From: Gammaproteobacteria bacterium
GTDB taxonomy: Bacteria > Pseudomonadota > Gammaproteobacteria > Thiotrichales > Thiotrichaceae
Direction of reading: 5' to 3'
Assembly (NCBI GenBank): GCA_018822845.1
Contig: JAHJJD010000012.1
Coordinates: forward strand, 1 to 48,274
DNA length: 48,274 nucleotides
This document shows, piece after piece, positions 17,081 through 25,279 of this stretch (its first letter is position 1; each line of letters starts with the position of its first letter). Under the pieces are notes generated by a model. That model saw only the letters and a list, made by a program, of their open reading frames with translations, was not told where the DNA came from and did no database searches. The translations under genes were made by a program, and so were the position numbers.

Positions 17081-17427
17081 AGGGATTCCTCCACCTGTTC
17101 CGCCAACAGCTTGACCTGATGGGAAACGCCCACGGCGTCCTCGACATCAATCTGGAAGGCGATGCCTGCGCCGCTACTGGTGTCCATTTCACCCGCTTCG
17201 GCAATGATTTCCAGCACCTTGCGGCTTAAGTGCTCTTCCACCAGAAGCAGCACCAGATCGCGCTGGGTTTCCAGACTCAGGCCGAAAAAGGTGCGGGTCT
17301 GCTTGACCCCTTCACCACGGGCATTGCCGATAATGGTAGCGCCAGTTGCACCACCCTTGCGTGCTGCGTCAATAACCCGCTCGGTCTGATCATCACTGAC
17401 CAGCGCTATGATTAACTTGAAATGCAT
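17077..17427 (-). CDS. P-II-like signalling protein
   Basis: A 116-residue protein with the PII fold pattern: MHFKLIIALVSDDQTERVIDAARKGGATGATIIGNARG at the start, a T-loop-like region at about 38-55, then LVLLLVEEHLSRKVLEII. It differs from GlnB/GlnK in lacking the usual uridylylated T-loop tyrosine context, so it is a PII-like rather than a classical nitrogen regulator. It lies between DUF1538 transporter genes and a CBS gene on the same strand, 19 bp after the previous one. PII-like proteins typically bind to and gate neighbouring transporters in response to nucleotides or 2-oxoglutarate; that role here is inference. Confidence 0.85.
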   Translation of the reverse strand: MHFKLIIALVSDDQTERVIDAARKGGATGATIIGNARGEGVKQTRTFFGLSLETQRDLVLLLVEEHLSRKVLEIIAEAGEMDTSSGAGIAFQIDVEDAVGVSHQVKLLAEQVEESL

Positions 17428-17446
17428 GTTGCATCCTCCAAATCTG

Positions 17447-18229
17447 TCACCCGGCCTTGCGTTTTGCCCGCGCTGTCATCCATGCCGACAGTTGCGCGTA
17501 AGCCATCACTGTCATTATGGGGAACAGGCTGGCAAAAGCAATCAGGCCGAACCCATCCAGCAGGGGACTACGCCCCGGTATCGTTTCCGCCAGCCCCAGA
17601 CCAAGTGCCGCCACCAATGGAACGGTCACGGTCGAGGTAGTGACGCCACCCGAATCATAGGCCAGCGGCACAATCATGCGCGGCGCGTAAAACGTCTGGA
17701 TAACTACAATAATATAGCCTGCAATAATGAAATAATGCAGCGGATAACCGGTCACGATCCGCCAGCTTCCGAGTGCAATGCCGATCGCCACGCCGATGGC
17801 GACCGCTATCCGCAAGCCCCAGACACCGATGCCCCCGCCAGAAACCTCATGTGCCTTGAGGGCGACCGCCATCAGGGAAGGCTCTGCAATCGTGGTGCTG
17901 AAACCGATCGCAAACGCAAAGATATAGACCCAGTAATAATCGCTCCAGTGGATCAGCTCCGGCAGCTTTTCCAGCCCGTAGATGAACTGGACGGCAGTAA
18001 GCTGTTCCGCCATCAGCCGCCCGAGTGGAAACAGCGCCTGCTCCAGCCCTTGCAGGAACAGCGCCAGCCCGACCAGCACATACACAAAACCGGTCAGCAC
18101 CCGTTTGAGGTTGGGAACGGGCTTGCGGATTACCAGGAACTGGAAGCCGAAAATGATTCCCGCAATCGGCAATACGTCACGCAGGGTGGCCAGCAAGGTC
18201 TGGGCAAAACTCCACAGGACTTCCATCAT
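17447..18229 (-). CDS. DUF1538 membrane protein, second subunit
   Basis: A 260-residue membrane protein of about seven spans, from the DUF1538 family. The signature [51 protein letters not shown] is nearly the same as in the upstream gene, so the two arose by duplication. A mid-protein segment [15 protein letters not shown] matches [15 protein letters not shown] in its partner. A DUF1538 pair from Halomonas (UmpAB) has been reported, from memory, as a two-component Na+(K+)/H+ antiporter; that is the best functional guess. Its start overlaps the partner gene by four bases. Confidence 0.85.
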   Translation of the reverse strand: MMEVLWSFAQTLLATLRDVLPIAGIIFGFQFLVIRKPVPNLKRVLTGFVYVLVGLALFLQGLEQALFPLGRLMAEQLTAVQFIYGLEKLPELIHWSDYYWVYIFAFAIGFSTTIAEPSLMAVALKAHEVSGGGIGVWGLRIAVAIGVAIGIALGSWRIVTGYPLHYFIIAGYIIVVIQTFYAPRMIVPLAYDSGGVTTSTVTVPLVAALGLGLAETIPGRSPLLDGFGLIAFASLFPIMTVMAYAQLSAWMTARAKRKAG

Positions 18230-18963
18230 GACACTACCAACCCATACAGCATGACGAAAATCATCGGCGTCAGCGAGGCAAACGCAATCAGGCCGAAACC
18301 ATCAATCATCGGGTTGCGCCCCTTGATGCTGGACGCCAGCCCCACCCCCAGCGCCGTCACCAAAGGTACGGTAATGGTAGAGGTCGTAACCCCGCCAGAA
18401 TCATAGGCGATGCCGATAATGAACCCGGGCGCAAACGCGGTCATGATGACCACGCCGATATAGCCCCCCATGATGAGGTACTGGATAGGCCAGCCCTTGA
18501 GGATGCGTAATACGCCAATCACGATTGCCACGCCGACCGACAGGGCAACCGTCAGGCGCAGGCCGTTGGCGTAGGAACGGGTACTTTCCTCATCCTTGCC
18601 AATCACGCCGCCTTCCGCCGCGACTGTAGCCGCCTCGTTGGAAACCGCAATCAGCGCCGGTTCCGCCACTGTCGTCCCAAACCCGAGCGCGAAGGCGAAT
18701 AGCAGCAGCCAGAACACGCTACCCTTGCGCGCAAACGCATACGCCATGCTTTCCCCGATCGGAAACAGGCCCATTTCCAGCCCGAAGATGAAAAAGGTCA
18801 GCCCGACAATGACCAGCACCACGCCGCCCAGCAGATTCAACAAATCAGGAATGGGCTGTTGCAACACCACCAACTGGAAAAAAATGATAACGGCGAGAAT
18901 GGGCAGCAAGTCACGCAGACTGCCCAGCATCGATGAAAATAATGCCCTGAGTGCCCTGATCAT
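18226..18963 (-). CDS. DUF1538 membrane protein, first subunit
   Basis: A 245-residue multi-span protein of the DUF1538 family and the first gene of a four-gene unit (DUF1538, DUF1538, PII-like, CBS). Key segments are [22 protein letters not shown], and [48 protein letters not shown], repeated in the next gene. The small-residue motifs beside conserved Glu and Asp in membrane segments are typical of ion translocation. It may form a heterodimer with the 17447-18229 product and exchange Na+ or K+ for H+ (inference from the reported UmpAB pair). Confidence 0.85.
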   Translation of the reverse strand: MIRALRALFSSMLGSLRDLLPILAVIIFFQLVVLQQPIPDLLNLLGGVVLVIVGLTFFIFGLEMGLFPIGESMAYAFARKGSVFWLLLFAFALGFGTTVAEPALIAVSNEAATVAAEGGVIGKDEESTRSYANGLRLTVALSVGVAIVIGVLRILKGWPIQYLIMGGYIGVVIMTAFAPGFIIGIAYDSGGVTTSTITVPLVTALGVGLASSIKGRNPMIDGFGLIAFASLTPMIFVMLYGLVVS

Positions 18964-19061
18964 AAGAATTTCGCCGCCTGGAAGTTATTTTTTAGTCAGA
19001 CAGAAGCCCTGTCAGTTCCCCCCTTGCAGGATAAAAAACCCATGGTCACAAAACAAGCTGA

Positions 19062-20387
19062 TTAATGGGAATCAGGCAATATTTCCGCCCACAGATCGTG
19101 TTCATCTGCGTGGGTAATTCTTACTTGTGCAAACTCGCCAACCGCTAATTCCGCACCTTCGATGATCACCTGCCCGTCGATTTCCGGCGCATCACGGTGG
19201 CTGCGGGCAATGCTCTGGCCTTCTCCGGCCTCATCCACCAGTACAGTCATGCTCTTGCCGATCAGGCGGCTGAGTTTGGCTGCGCTGATGTCAGCCTGCA
19301 CTTCCATGAAACGTTCCAGACGCTCTTCCTTGACCTCTTCAGGTACGGCACCCGCTAGCTCATTGGCAGGTGCACCTTCTATCGCGGAATAGGTGAAAGC
19401 ACCTACCCGGTCGAGTTCGGCTTCCTGTAAAAAGTCGAGCAGGGTTTCGAAATCATCTTCCGTCTCGCCGGGGAAGCCGACGATGAAGGTGCTGCGCACG
19501 GCAATTTCCGGGCAGGTTGTGCGCCAGTTTTGCAGACGATCCAGCACCTTTTCTGCGTGGGCCGGGCGGCGCATTTCTTTCAACACTGACGGACTGGCGT
19601 GCTGGAAGGGAATATCCAGATACGGCAGAATTTTGCCTTCCGCCATCAACGGGATCAGCTTATCGACATGCGGGTAGGGGTAAACGTAATGCAGGCGCAC
19701 CCATACGCCCATGTCACCCAACGCTTCGGCAAGTTGCTGGGAATGGGTTTTGACCGGGCGGCCTTTCCAGAAACCGGTGCGGTATTTGGTGTCGATACCG
19801 TAGGCACTGGTATCCTGCGAAATCACCAGCAATTCCTTTACACCTGCATTCACCAGGTTTTCCGCTTCCTGCAATACGTCGCCGATCGGGCGCGACACCA
19901 GATCGCCGCGCAAGGCAGGGATGATGCAGAAGGAACAACGGTGGTTGCAGCCTTCGGATATTTTCAGATAAGCGTAATGGCGTGGTGTCAGGCGCACACC
20001 CTGCGGCGGAACCAGATCGGTATAAGGGTCGTGCAGCGGTGGCAGATGCGTATGCACGGATTGCATCACGGCTTCATAGGCATGCGGGCCGGTTACTGCC
20101 AGCACATTGGGGTACGCGCTCAACACTTTGTCAGCATTCGCCCCCAGACAGCCGGTGACGATCACCTTGCCATTTTCATCCAGCGCTTCGCCAATCGCTT
20201 CCAGCGACTCGGCCACGGCGGAATCAATGAAGCCACAGGTATTCACCACCACCAGATCGGCTTCATCATAACTGCCGCTGATTGCATAGCCTTCGGCGCG
20301 TAACTGGGTGAGGATGCGTTCGGAATCGACCAGTGCCTTGGGGCAACCAAGACTGACAAAACCGATGCGGGGCTGGAGCTGTTTCAT
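19062..20387 (-). CDS. rimO: Ribosomal protein S12 methylthiotransferase RimO
   Basis: A 441-residue radical-SAM methylthiotransferase that modifies an aspartate of ribosomal protein S12. The N-terminal UPF0004 domain ([43 protein letters not shown]) holds the three cysteines of the first cluster; the radical-SAM motif is CNHRCSFC in [20 protein letters not shown] (about residues 144-160). The C-terminal TRAM domain ends in [26 protein letters not shown]-type wording and PALRG distinguish RimO from MiaB. A weak hairpin (19058-19075) follows the stop. The gene stands alone. Confidence 0.96.
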   Translation of the reverse strand: MKQLQPRIGFVSLGCPKALVDSERILTQLRAEGYAISGSYDEADLVVVNTCGFIDSAVAESLEAIGEALDENGKVIVTGCLGANADKVLSAYPNVLAVTGPHAYEAVMQSVHTHLPPLHDPYTDLVPPQGVRLTPRHYAYLKISEGCNHRCSFCIIPALRGDLVSRPIGDVLQEAENLVNAGVKELLVISQDTSAYGIDTKYRTGFWKGRPVKTHSQQLAEALGDMGVWVRLHYVYPYPHVDKLIPLMAEGKILPYLDIPFQHASPSVLKEMRRPAHAEKVLDRLQNWRTTCPEIAVRSTFIVGFPGETEDDFETLLDFLQEAELDRVGAFTYSAIEGAPANELAGAVPEEVKEERLERFMEVQADISAAKLSRLIGKSMTVLVDEAGEGQSIARSHRDAPEIDGQVIIEGAELAVGEFAQVRITHADEHDLWAEILPDSH

Positions 20388-20877
20388 GACAATATCTGGG
20401 TGACTAATGGGAAATCAGCAATGATAGCGTATCCCTGCCGATTATGCTGCCTGGACACTCAAATCATCAGGACACAAGATATTGTGTCAAGGCTTTTCTT
20501 AAGCGCCACTCAGTTATGCACATGCATCCATATGTGGGGAAAGCGTGGCAGCGCCATGCACGAAAAGCTTCCATAAAACCCAAATAACAAACAAGTGATT
20601 GATTATTATGTGATATTGTTACGCTTGTTTTCTGGCTAGGCGAAGGATAGGCACTAAAGTACAAGGATTACCCAAGGTGGCCCGAAAAACTTTCCACATA
20701 CTTATCCACAGGTACAGGGGGATAACTGTGGAAAGTCATGATTCCCCCTGAATCTGGCTGAAAACACTTACATACATTCCGGACTCTATCAAAAAAGGCA
20801 TATATGGCGCATTTGCCGGTTTCGCTAGAATGTTGCCGGATTGCGCATTCACATATATTGAGAGAGGAGAGTCTCCC
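20388..20877. other. 490-bp intergenic region between rimO and phosphoribulokinase
   Basis: No convincing gene is present. It holds an 18-bp palindrome (GACACAA-GATA-TTGTGTC, 20471-20488), an AT-rich stretch around 20580-20630, and the DnaA-box-like inverted repeat at 20691-20735. The start region of prk carries GAGGAGA at about 20863-20870. A CbbR-type operator could lie here but I cannot point to a clear one. Confidence 0.6.
20691..20735. promoter_or_regulatory. DnaA-box-like inverted repeat
   Basis: TTTCCACA (20691-20698) and TTATCCACA (20702-20710, a perfect DnaA box) are mirrored on the other strand by CTTTCCACA (20727-20735) and TTATCC (20720-20725). The whole is an imperfect dyad of about 45 bp, 140 bp before the prk start. 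It may bind DnaA or another dyad-recognising regulator. Confidence 0.4.
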
Positions 20878-21795
20878 ATGTCTAAAAAGCACCCGGTTAT
20901 CGCTGTAACAGGTTCCTCTGGCGCTGGCACCACCTTCGTCAAGCGTGCCTTTGAACACATTTTCTTCCGTGAAAAAATTACTGCGGCAGTGGTTGAAGGC
21001 GACAGCTTCCATAGCGTTACCCGTACCGAGTTCAAGCAGCGTTCTGCTGTTGAAACCAACTTCAGCCATTTCGGCCCTGAAGCCAACGATTTCCATTCGC
21101 TGGAAGCCCTGTTCCAAAGCTATGGCGAGACAGGCAGCGGCAAAAAGCGTTACTACCTGCATAACGATGCAGAAGCAGTTCACCACCAGCAACGTCTGGC
21201 TGCCATGGGCGTGACTTGTACCGCTGGTTCCGGTGATTTCACCCCGTGGGAAGACACTGAAGCCAACACCGACATCCTGTTCTACGAAGGTCTGCACGGC
21301 TTGGTGCAAGACACCACGGAAGACAAGAAATACGGTGGTTATAACGTGGCACAGCACGTTGACCTCGGCGTTGGCGTTGTGCCCAGCATCAATCTGGAGT
21401 GGATCCAGAAAATTTCCCGTGACCATGCCGAGCGTGGCTACTCACCGGAGGCGACGGTGGAAACCATCCTGCGCCGCATGCCGGACTACATCCACCACAT
21501 TACGCCGCAGTTTTCGCGTACCCACATCAACTTCCAGCGGATTCCGACCGTGGATACGTCCAACCCGTTCATTGCGCGTGACATCCCGACGCCGGACGAA
21601 AGCCTGGTGGTTATCCGTTTCGCTGATCCGAAGCGTTTCAACGTCGACTTCCCAGCCCTGCTGGCGATGATCCATGACTCCTTCATGTCTCGCCGCAACA
21701 GCATTGTGGTGCCGGGTGGCAAGATGATGCTGGCGATGGAGCTGATCCTGAACCCGATCATTCATGACATGATTGAGGCGAAGAACAAGGCGTAA
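20878..21795 (+). CDS. prk: Phosphoribulokinase (type I, proteobacterial)
   Basis: A 305-residue cytoplasmic kinase that phosphorylates ribulose 5-phosphate to ribulose 1,5-bisphosphate in the Calvin cycle. Walker A is TGSSGAGTT (about residues 11-19), followed by VEGDSFHSVTRTEF with the catalytic aspartate, and ILFYEGLHGLV. Length and wording match the allosteric type I enzymes of autotrophic proteobacteria. I chose the ATG at 20878 (MSKKHPVIAVTG), preceded by GAGGAGA; a start at 20830 would add an unlike tail. No RuBisCO or cbbR gene is in the window. It points to autotrophy in this organism. Confidence 0.95.
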   Translation: MSKKHPVIAVTGSSGAGTTFVKRAFEHIFFREKITAAVVEGDSFHSVTRTEFKQRSAVETNFSHFGPEANDFHSLEALFQSYGETGSGKKRYYLHNDAEAVHHQQRLAAMGVTCTAGSGDFTPWEDTEANTDILFYEGLHGLVQDTTEDKKYGGYNVAQHVDLGVGVVPSINLEWIQKISRDHAERGYSPEATVETILRRMPDYIHHITPQFSRTHINFQRIPTVDTSNPFIARDIPTPDESLVVIRFADPKRFNVDFPALLAMIHDSFMSRRNSIVVPGGKMMLAMELILNPIIHDMIEAKNKA

Positions 21796-21820
21796 GGGGC
21801 GTTTTACCCCTCACTCTCCT

Positions 21821-21868
21821 CTCCCGTCCCTTCGACTTCACTCAGTGCAGGCGCTCAGGGAACGGGAG
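21821..21868. repeat. Hairpin repeat after prk
   Basis: CTCCCGTCCCT (21821-21831) pairs with AGGGAACGGGAG (21857-21868). The loop holds CTTCGACTTCACTCAGTGC, a wording common in dispersed repeats. No T run follows, so it is not a classical terminator, though it is correctly placed to end the prk transcript. Confidence 0.5.
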
Positions 21869-21935
21869 GGGGGCTATTTCGCAAATTATAATAATCACCC
21901 AGGCAATATATCACAGAATTGTTACAAAAAATCGA

Positions 21936-21964
21936 TTGACTGAAATTCAATCAACCGATATAAA
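21936..21964 (+). promoter_or_regulatory. Strong sigma-70 promoter of the small secreted protein
   Basis: TTGACT (21936-21941), a 17-base spacer and TATAAA (21959-21964) form a near-consensus promoter. AAGGA lies before the ATG at 22029. TTGTTACAAA at 21919-21928 just upstream resembles arms of the dyad at 36438. Confidence 0.75.
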
Positions 21965-22028
21965 TAAAAATAGTGGTCAGCAATCAAACAAACCACTACC
22001 CCTGTAACATTTAAAAAGGATATTCCCC

Positions 22029-22310
22029 ATGGCTAACAAGATTACCCGAGTATTTGCAGCTCTCATTACAGCTTCCGGTATCTTGGCAAGTGTAAATGCG
22101 CTGGCCTGTAGCGAAAATGACTATAAAGGCTCTGTTTGCCTTATGGCAGCCACTTATTGCCCTGATGGATTTGTGCCAGCAGATGGCTCGCCAGTAACGG
22201 ATCCAATGTTGCCGTCTATTTTAGGTTCAAACAAGCTTCCATCATTACAGGCTCCTGCTGGAACCACATATTGTGTATCCATAAGTGGGCGTTATCCTCA
22301 ACGCCCTTGA
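22029..22310 (+). CDS. Small secreted protein resembling the end of phage tail-collar proteins
   Basis: A 93-residue protein with a clear signal peptide (MANKITRVFAALITASGILASVNALA, cut before C). The mature part contains CPDGFVPADGSPV and ends in TTYCVSISGRYPQRP. These two segments resemble the start (CPxGWxxCDGQ) and end (YCIALQGxFPSR) of the short tail-collar/microcystin-dependent protein family, with the central part reduced to a short loop (LPSILGSNKLPSLQAPAG). Four cysteines could form two disulphides outside the cell. Its own strong promoter and double terminator suggest high expression. No function is known; display on the surface or in the sheath is possible. It lies upstream of a two-component locus. 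Confidence 0.75.
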   Translation: MANKITRVFAALITASGILASVNALACSENDYKGSVCLMAATYCPDGFVPADGSPVTDPMLPSILGSNKLPSLQAPAGTTYCVSISGRYPQRP

Positions 22311-22318
22311 TTTTTTCG
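22287..22318 (+). terminator. Intrinsic terminator overlapping the end of the secreted protein gene
   Basis: GGGCGTT (22287-22293) and AACGCCC (22300-22306) form a stem followed by TTGATTTTTT. The stem is made by the last codons of the 22029-22310 gene, so coding and terminator overlap. Confidence 0.8.
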
Positions 22319-22344
22319 CATAATTTATCGATTTTTATGCAGTA

Positions 22345-22710
22345 TTAGCCCGGCCATGTCTCATGGTCGGGCTTTTTTAATCGGATTTTCCTGTGCAGCC
22401 AGCTTTCAATTCCCGCTAGCACTTCGTCAAGGGTTCTCTGTAAATTCTGTTGGAATATTGCTTGTCTGATTGCTGTTATTTCCTGCCGCTCAATGCGGTC
22501 AAGCAAATGCTCCAGCACGCCATCATCATAGCCCCGTACCGTACCAAGGGTTTTGTGCGCCAGTGCGGCTGCCTCCCGCCAGTTTTCCTGCGCCAACAGC
22601 CGCAGTAACGCATCACGCCGTTCGGCAAGATGCGGCAGGATGAAACGCGCGAAAGATACCGCCTCTTCCCTGCCCAAATCCTCAATCAGGCTATCCAGTG
22701 GATGTTTCAT
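22345..22710 (-). CDS. HPt-like phosphotransfer protein
   Basis: A 121-residue helical protein. The segment ENWREAAALAHKTLGTVRGY (about residues 42-62) fits the HPt pattern with a phospho-accepting histidine in AHKxxGT, preceded by helix FARFILPHLAERRDALLRLL and followed by VLEHLLDRIERQEI. It is divergent from the hybrid histidine kinase at 22862, which ends in a receiver domain and therefore needs an HPt partner to pass phosphate on. The regulator at 25280 may be the acceptor. Its last codons lie in a hairpin that also acts as a terminator for plus-strand transcription. The assignment rests on one motif and on context. Confidence 0.7.
   Translation of the reverse strand: MKHPLDSLIEDLGREEAVSFARFILPHLAERRDALLRLLAQENWREAAALAHKTLGTVRGYDDGVLEHLLDRIERQEITAIRQAIFQQNLQRTLDEVLAGIESWLHRKIRLKKPDHETWPG
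22347..22378 (+). terminator. Second terminator inside the 3' end of the HPt gene
   Basis: AGCCCGGCCATG (22347-22358) pairs with CATGGTCGGGCT (22362-22373) around a three-base loop, followed by six T. It backs up the terminator at 22287 and also encodes the C-terminus of the HPt-like protein on the other strand. Confidence 0.75.
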
Positions 22711-22861
22711 TGCTTTTATTGCCCATACTGTATTGTTTCTGTTGAACCTGCCGGGGCATTATTGCGCCAAACCCGCAGTATATAAAATTTCGCTAACTTT
22801 GCTGATACTACCGATACCATCCATTATGTGCGAGGGAAGGTTCGGGGAAAACGATGCCAAT

Positions 22862-25189
22862 ATGCCATTTTTTAAACACAAAGTCATTGCTACGCTACTG
22901 GTGCTACTGGTTTCTTTCAGCGCACAGGCTGCTGTGCGCGTACTTGTCGGTCAGGAAACGCAAAACATCAGTCTTGCACCCTACCTTGAATTGCTGGAAG
23001 ATCCGAGCGGGCAACTGGATATTGCGCAAGTCAGTTCCGCAGCGTATTCCCATCGCTTTGTCGCGAATACTGCCGATGTGCCGGATTTTGGGCATACCCG
23101 TTCGGCGTGGTGGGTGCGTTTCCAGTTAAGGAGCAATACGCCGTTGGAACGCTATCTGCTATTGGATCGCCCCATTGGTGGTTCGGTGGAGGCATTTGTC
23201 CTGCCTGCGGGGACAAAAACAGATTTGCAGCGGCTGAAAGATTACCGCTTTCCAGCCTTCCACCTGCAACTGGCGGCAGGTGAAACCGTCAGCGTATATC
23301 TGCGCGTGAGCAACGGTAAAGCCCTGCTGACCCTGCCGCTGAAACTGCTGGCAGCGGAACAATTAATCAGCAGCAGCAATACGGAAACGCTGGTGTTTGC
23401 CGGGCTGTTTACCGGGATGCTGGTGCTGGCGCTCTATAACCTGCTGCTGTTTTTCAGCCTGCAGGATTACAGCTACCTCAGTTTGGTGGGTTTTATCTGC
23501 GCGACGGGCATGATGTTTTTCCGTGACAGCAATTTGTTCCCAACCTTTTCCTGGCTGAGTGATACACAACATTATTTTTATGCTGTACCCCTTACACTGA
23601 CAATCGCCAGCGCCTTCCAGTATTGGGGGTATATCAACCAAGGGGGAAACCCGTTGTTGGGGCGGCTGTGTCAGTGGATACCCCCCCTGATGCTCGCCAT
23701 CATTCCCCTTACTGGCTTACTATTCTCGGTAGAAACCCTGCTTTTTGGGTTTGCGTTAGCCCTGATACCTATCCTTATTGTGCTTATCAGCATGGCAGCC
23801 CTCAGCGGACACCGCCCCACCCGTAATACTTATTGGGCAGCATTGATATTGATCATCGGCGCGTTACCTTATGTTACTACACAGGTAGGCTGGCTCACGT
23901 ATGAGCGGCTATTTGTCTACCTCGCCCAAGGCGGCATTTTGTTGTCCATGCTGCTGCTGTCATTTGCACAGGCGGAGCAGACCCGCTGGTTGCGCGAGGA
24001 AAATGGGCGTATTGAGGCCACCAGCAAAGCCAAGGATGCCTTCCTCACCACCATGAGCCACGAGTTGCGCACCCCCATCCACGCCATCATCGGGCTGGCT
24101 GACCTGCTACGCAAAACGACCCGCCCGGAAGAACAATCCGTGTATCTGGAAAAGTTGCAGTCCTCATCCCACCATTTGCAGGGGTTGGTGGATAATGTCC
24201 TCGATCTGTCACGGATTGGCGCAGGGCGGCTGGAACTGGAAACCACCACTTTCCGGCTGGACGAGGAACTGGACAAACTGCATCAGATGTTCAGTCATAC
24301 TGCCAAACAAAAGGGCTTGATATTATCGGTCATGCAAGCCATACCTCCCCGATTACAGCTGCTAGGCGACCCGGTACGGCTGAAACAAGTGCTGATCAAC
24401 CTGCTGGGGAATGCCTTGAAATTCACCGCACAGGGCAGCATCACACTGTCTGTCCGCGCTGAAACCGGGGCTGCGGACGGGCATATCCGCCTGTGCTTCG
24501 CAGTAGCCGACAGCGGGATCGGCATTGGCATCCGCCAACAGCGCGACCTGTTCCAACCTTTTACCCAGGCCGACAGTTCCACCGCCCGACGTTATGGCGG
24601 ATCAGGGCTGGGTTTGGCAATCAGCCGCCAACTGGTGCACCTGATGGGTGGCGAACTGGAGGTCGAAAGTGAGCCAGAAAATGGCAGCCGCTTCTTTTTC
24701 ACCCTGGACTTCCCAACCCAAACCACCTCCCCTGTAGGAGCTTGCCCTGCAAGCGATTCTTCCTTCCCATCGACCGCAAAAGAATCGCTTGCAGGGCAAG
24801 CTCCTACAGAAGAAGGTTTCCAGGGTTTGCATGTGTTGTTGGTGGATGATGATGAACTCAACCGTTATCTGGGGGAACGGATGCTGAAACGCCTGGGCGT
24901 CAAGGTAACTTTGGTGGAAAGCGGGCAAGCGGCATTGGCACTGTTGCAACAGCAGCGCTTTGATCTGGTGATGATGGATGTAAGTATGCCGGAAATGGAT
25001 GGTTACACCACGACCCGCCTTATCCGGCAGGCAGGGCATACAGCGCTGCCCATCATTGCGGTGACCGCCCATGCCATTGCAGGGGAATGGGAGCGTTGCC
25101 GGGCAGCAGGAATGGATGCTTACTTGGGCAAGCCATTCGGGCTTGAAGCACTACAAACCACATTGATTAATTTCATGCCAAAAGCGTAA
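22862..25189 (+). CDS. Hybrid histidine kinase with 7TMR-DISM sensor and receiver
   Basis: A 775-residue inner-membrane kinase. A signal peptide (MPFFKHKVIATLLVLLVSFSAQA) is followed by a 7TMR-DISM extracellular beta-sandwich (to about residue 165), seven membrane helices (about 175-375), a HisKA domain with MSHELRTPIHAIIG (H about 400), an ATPase domain (NLLGNALKFT, DSGIGIGI, YGGSGLGLAISRQLV) and a C-terminal receiver (VLLVDDDELNRYL, MMDVSMPEMDG, GKPF). I chose the ATG at 22862 because it opens the signal peptide; an in-frame ATG at 22826 is possible. The linker at about residues 624-650 is encoded by a palindromic repeat inserted in frame (24732-24809). DISM sensors often bind carbohydrates, which would suit regulation of the nearby lectin cluster (inference). 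Confidence 0.93.
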   Translation: MPFFKHKVIATLLVLLVSFSAQAAVRVLVGQETQNISLAPYLELLEDPSGQLDIAQVSSAAYSHRFVANTADVPDFGHTRSAWWVRFQLRSNTPLERYLLLDRPIGGSVEAFVLPAGTKTDLQRLKDYRFPAFHLQLAAGETVSVYLRVSNGKALLTLPLKLLAAEQLISSSNTETLVFAGLFTGMLVLALYNLLLFFSLQDYSYLSLVGFICATGMMFFRDSNLFPTFSWLSDTQHYFYAVPLTLTIASAFQYWGYINQGGNPLLGRLCQWIPPLMLAIIPLTGLLFSVETLLFGFALALIPILIVLISMAALSGHRPTRNTYWAALILIIGALPYVTTQVGWLTYERLFVYLAQGGILLSMLLLSFAQAEQTRWLREENGRIEATSKAKDAFLTTMSHELRTPIHAIIGLADLLRKTTRPEEQSVYLEKLQSSSHHLQGLVDNVLDLSRIGAGRLELETTTFRLDEELDKLHQMFSHTAKQKGLILSVMQAIPPRLQLLGDPVRLKQVLINLLGNALKFTAQGSITLSVRAETGAADGHIRLCFAVADSGIGIGIRQQRDLFQPFTQADSSTARRYGGSGLGLAISRQLVHLMGGELEVESEPENGSRFFFTLDFPTQTTSPVGACPASDSSFPSTAKESLAGQAPTEEGFQGLHVLLVDDDELNRYLGERMLKRLGVKVTLVESGQAALALLQQQRFDLVMMDVSMPEMDGYTTTRLIRQAGHTALPIIAVTAHAIAGEWERCRAAGMDAYLGKPFGLEALQTTLINFMPKA
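24732..24809. repeat. REP-like palindrome inserted in frame within a kinase gene
   Basis: Perfect 30-bp arms (24732-24761 and 24780-24809) begin CTGTAGGAGCTTGCCCTGCA and enclose an 18-bp loop. The total of 78 bp is exactly 26 codons and stays open, encoding GACPASDSS...ESLAGQAPT between the ATPase and receiver domains. The wording GTAGGAGCTTGCCCTGCAAG resembles REP elements best known from pseudomonads. Confidence 0.9.
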
Positions 25190-25279
25190 CAGGTCAATGA
25201 CACAAAAAATGCAGGCAGCGTCTATTTTTAGCGCTATTATTAATCACTTGCCGATAAAGAACACAAAACTGTTACGAGT

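Noticed and set aside
17408-18406. 332-codon plus-strand open frame opposite the DUF1538 genes
   Set aside because: Low-complexity Gln/His/Arg-rich product typical of antisense to membrane-protein genes.
20467-20664. 65-codon minus-strand open frame in the rimO-prk gap
   Set aside because: No ribosome site and no protein-like features; it crosses a palindrome and an AT-rich non-coding stretch.
20691-20735. Chromosomal replication origin
   Set aside because: Only three or four DnaA-like boxes, no AT-rich unwinding array and no dnaA, dnaN or gidA nearby.
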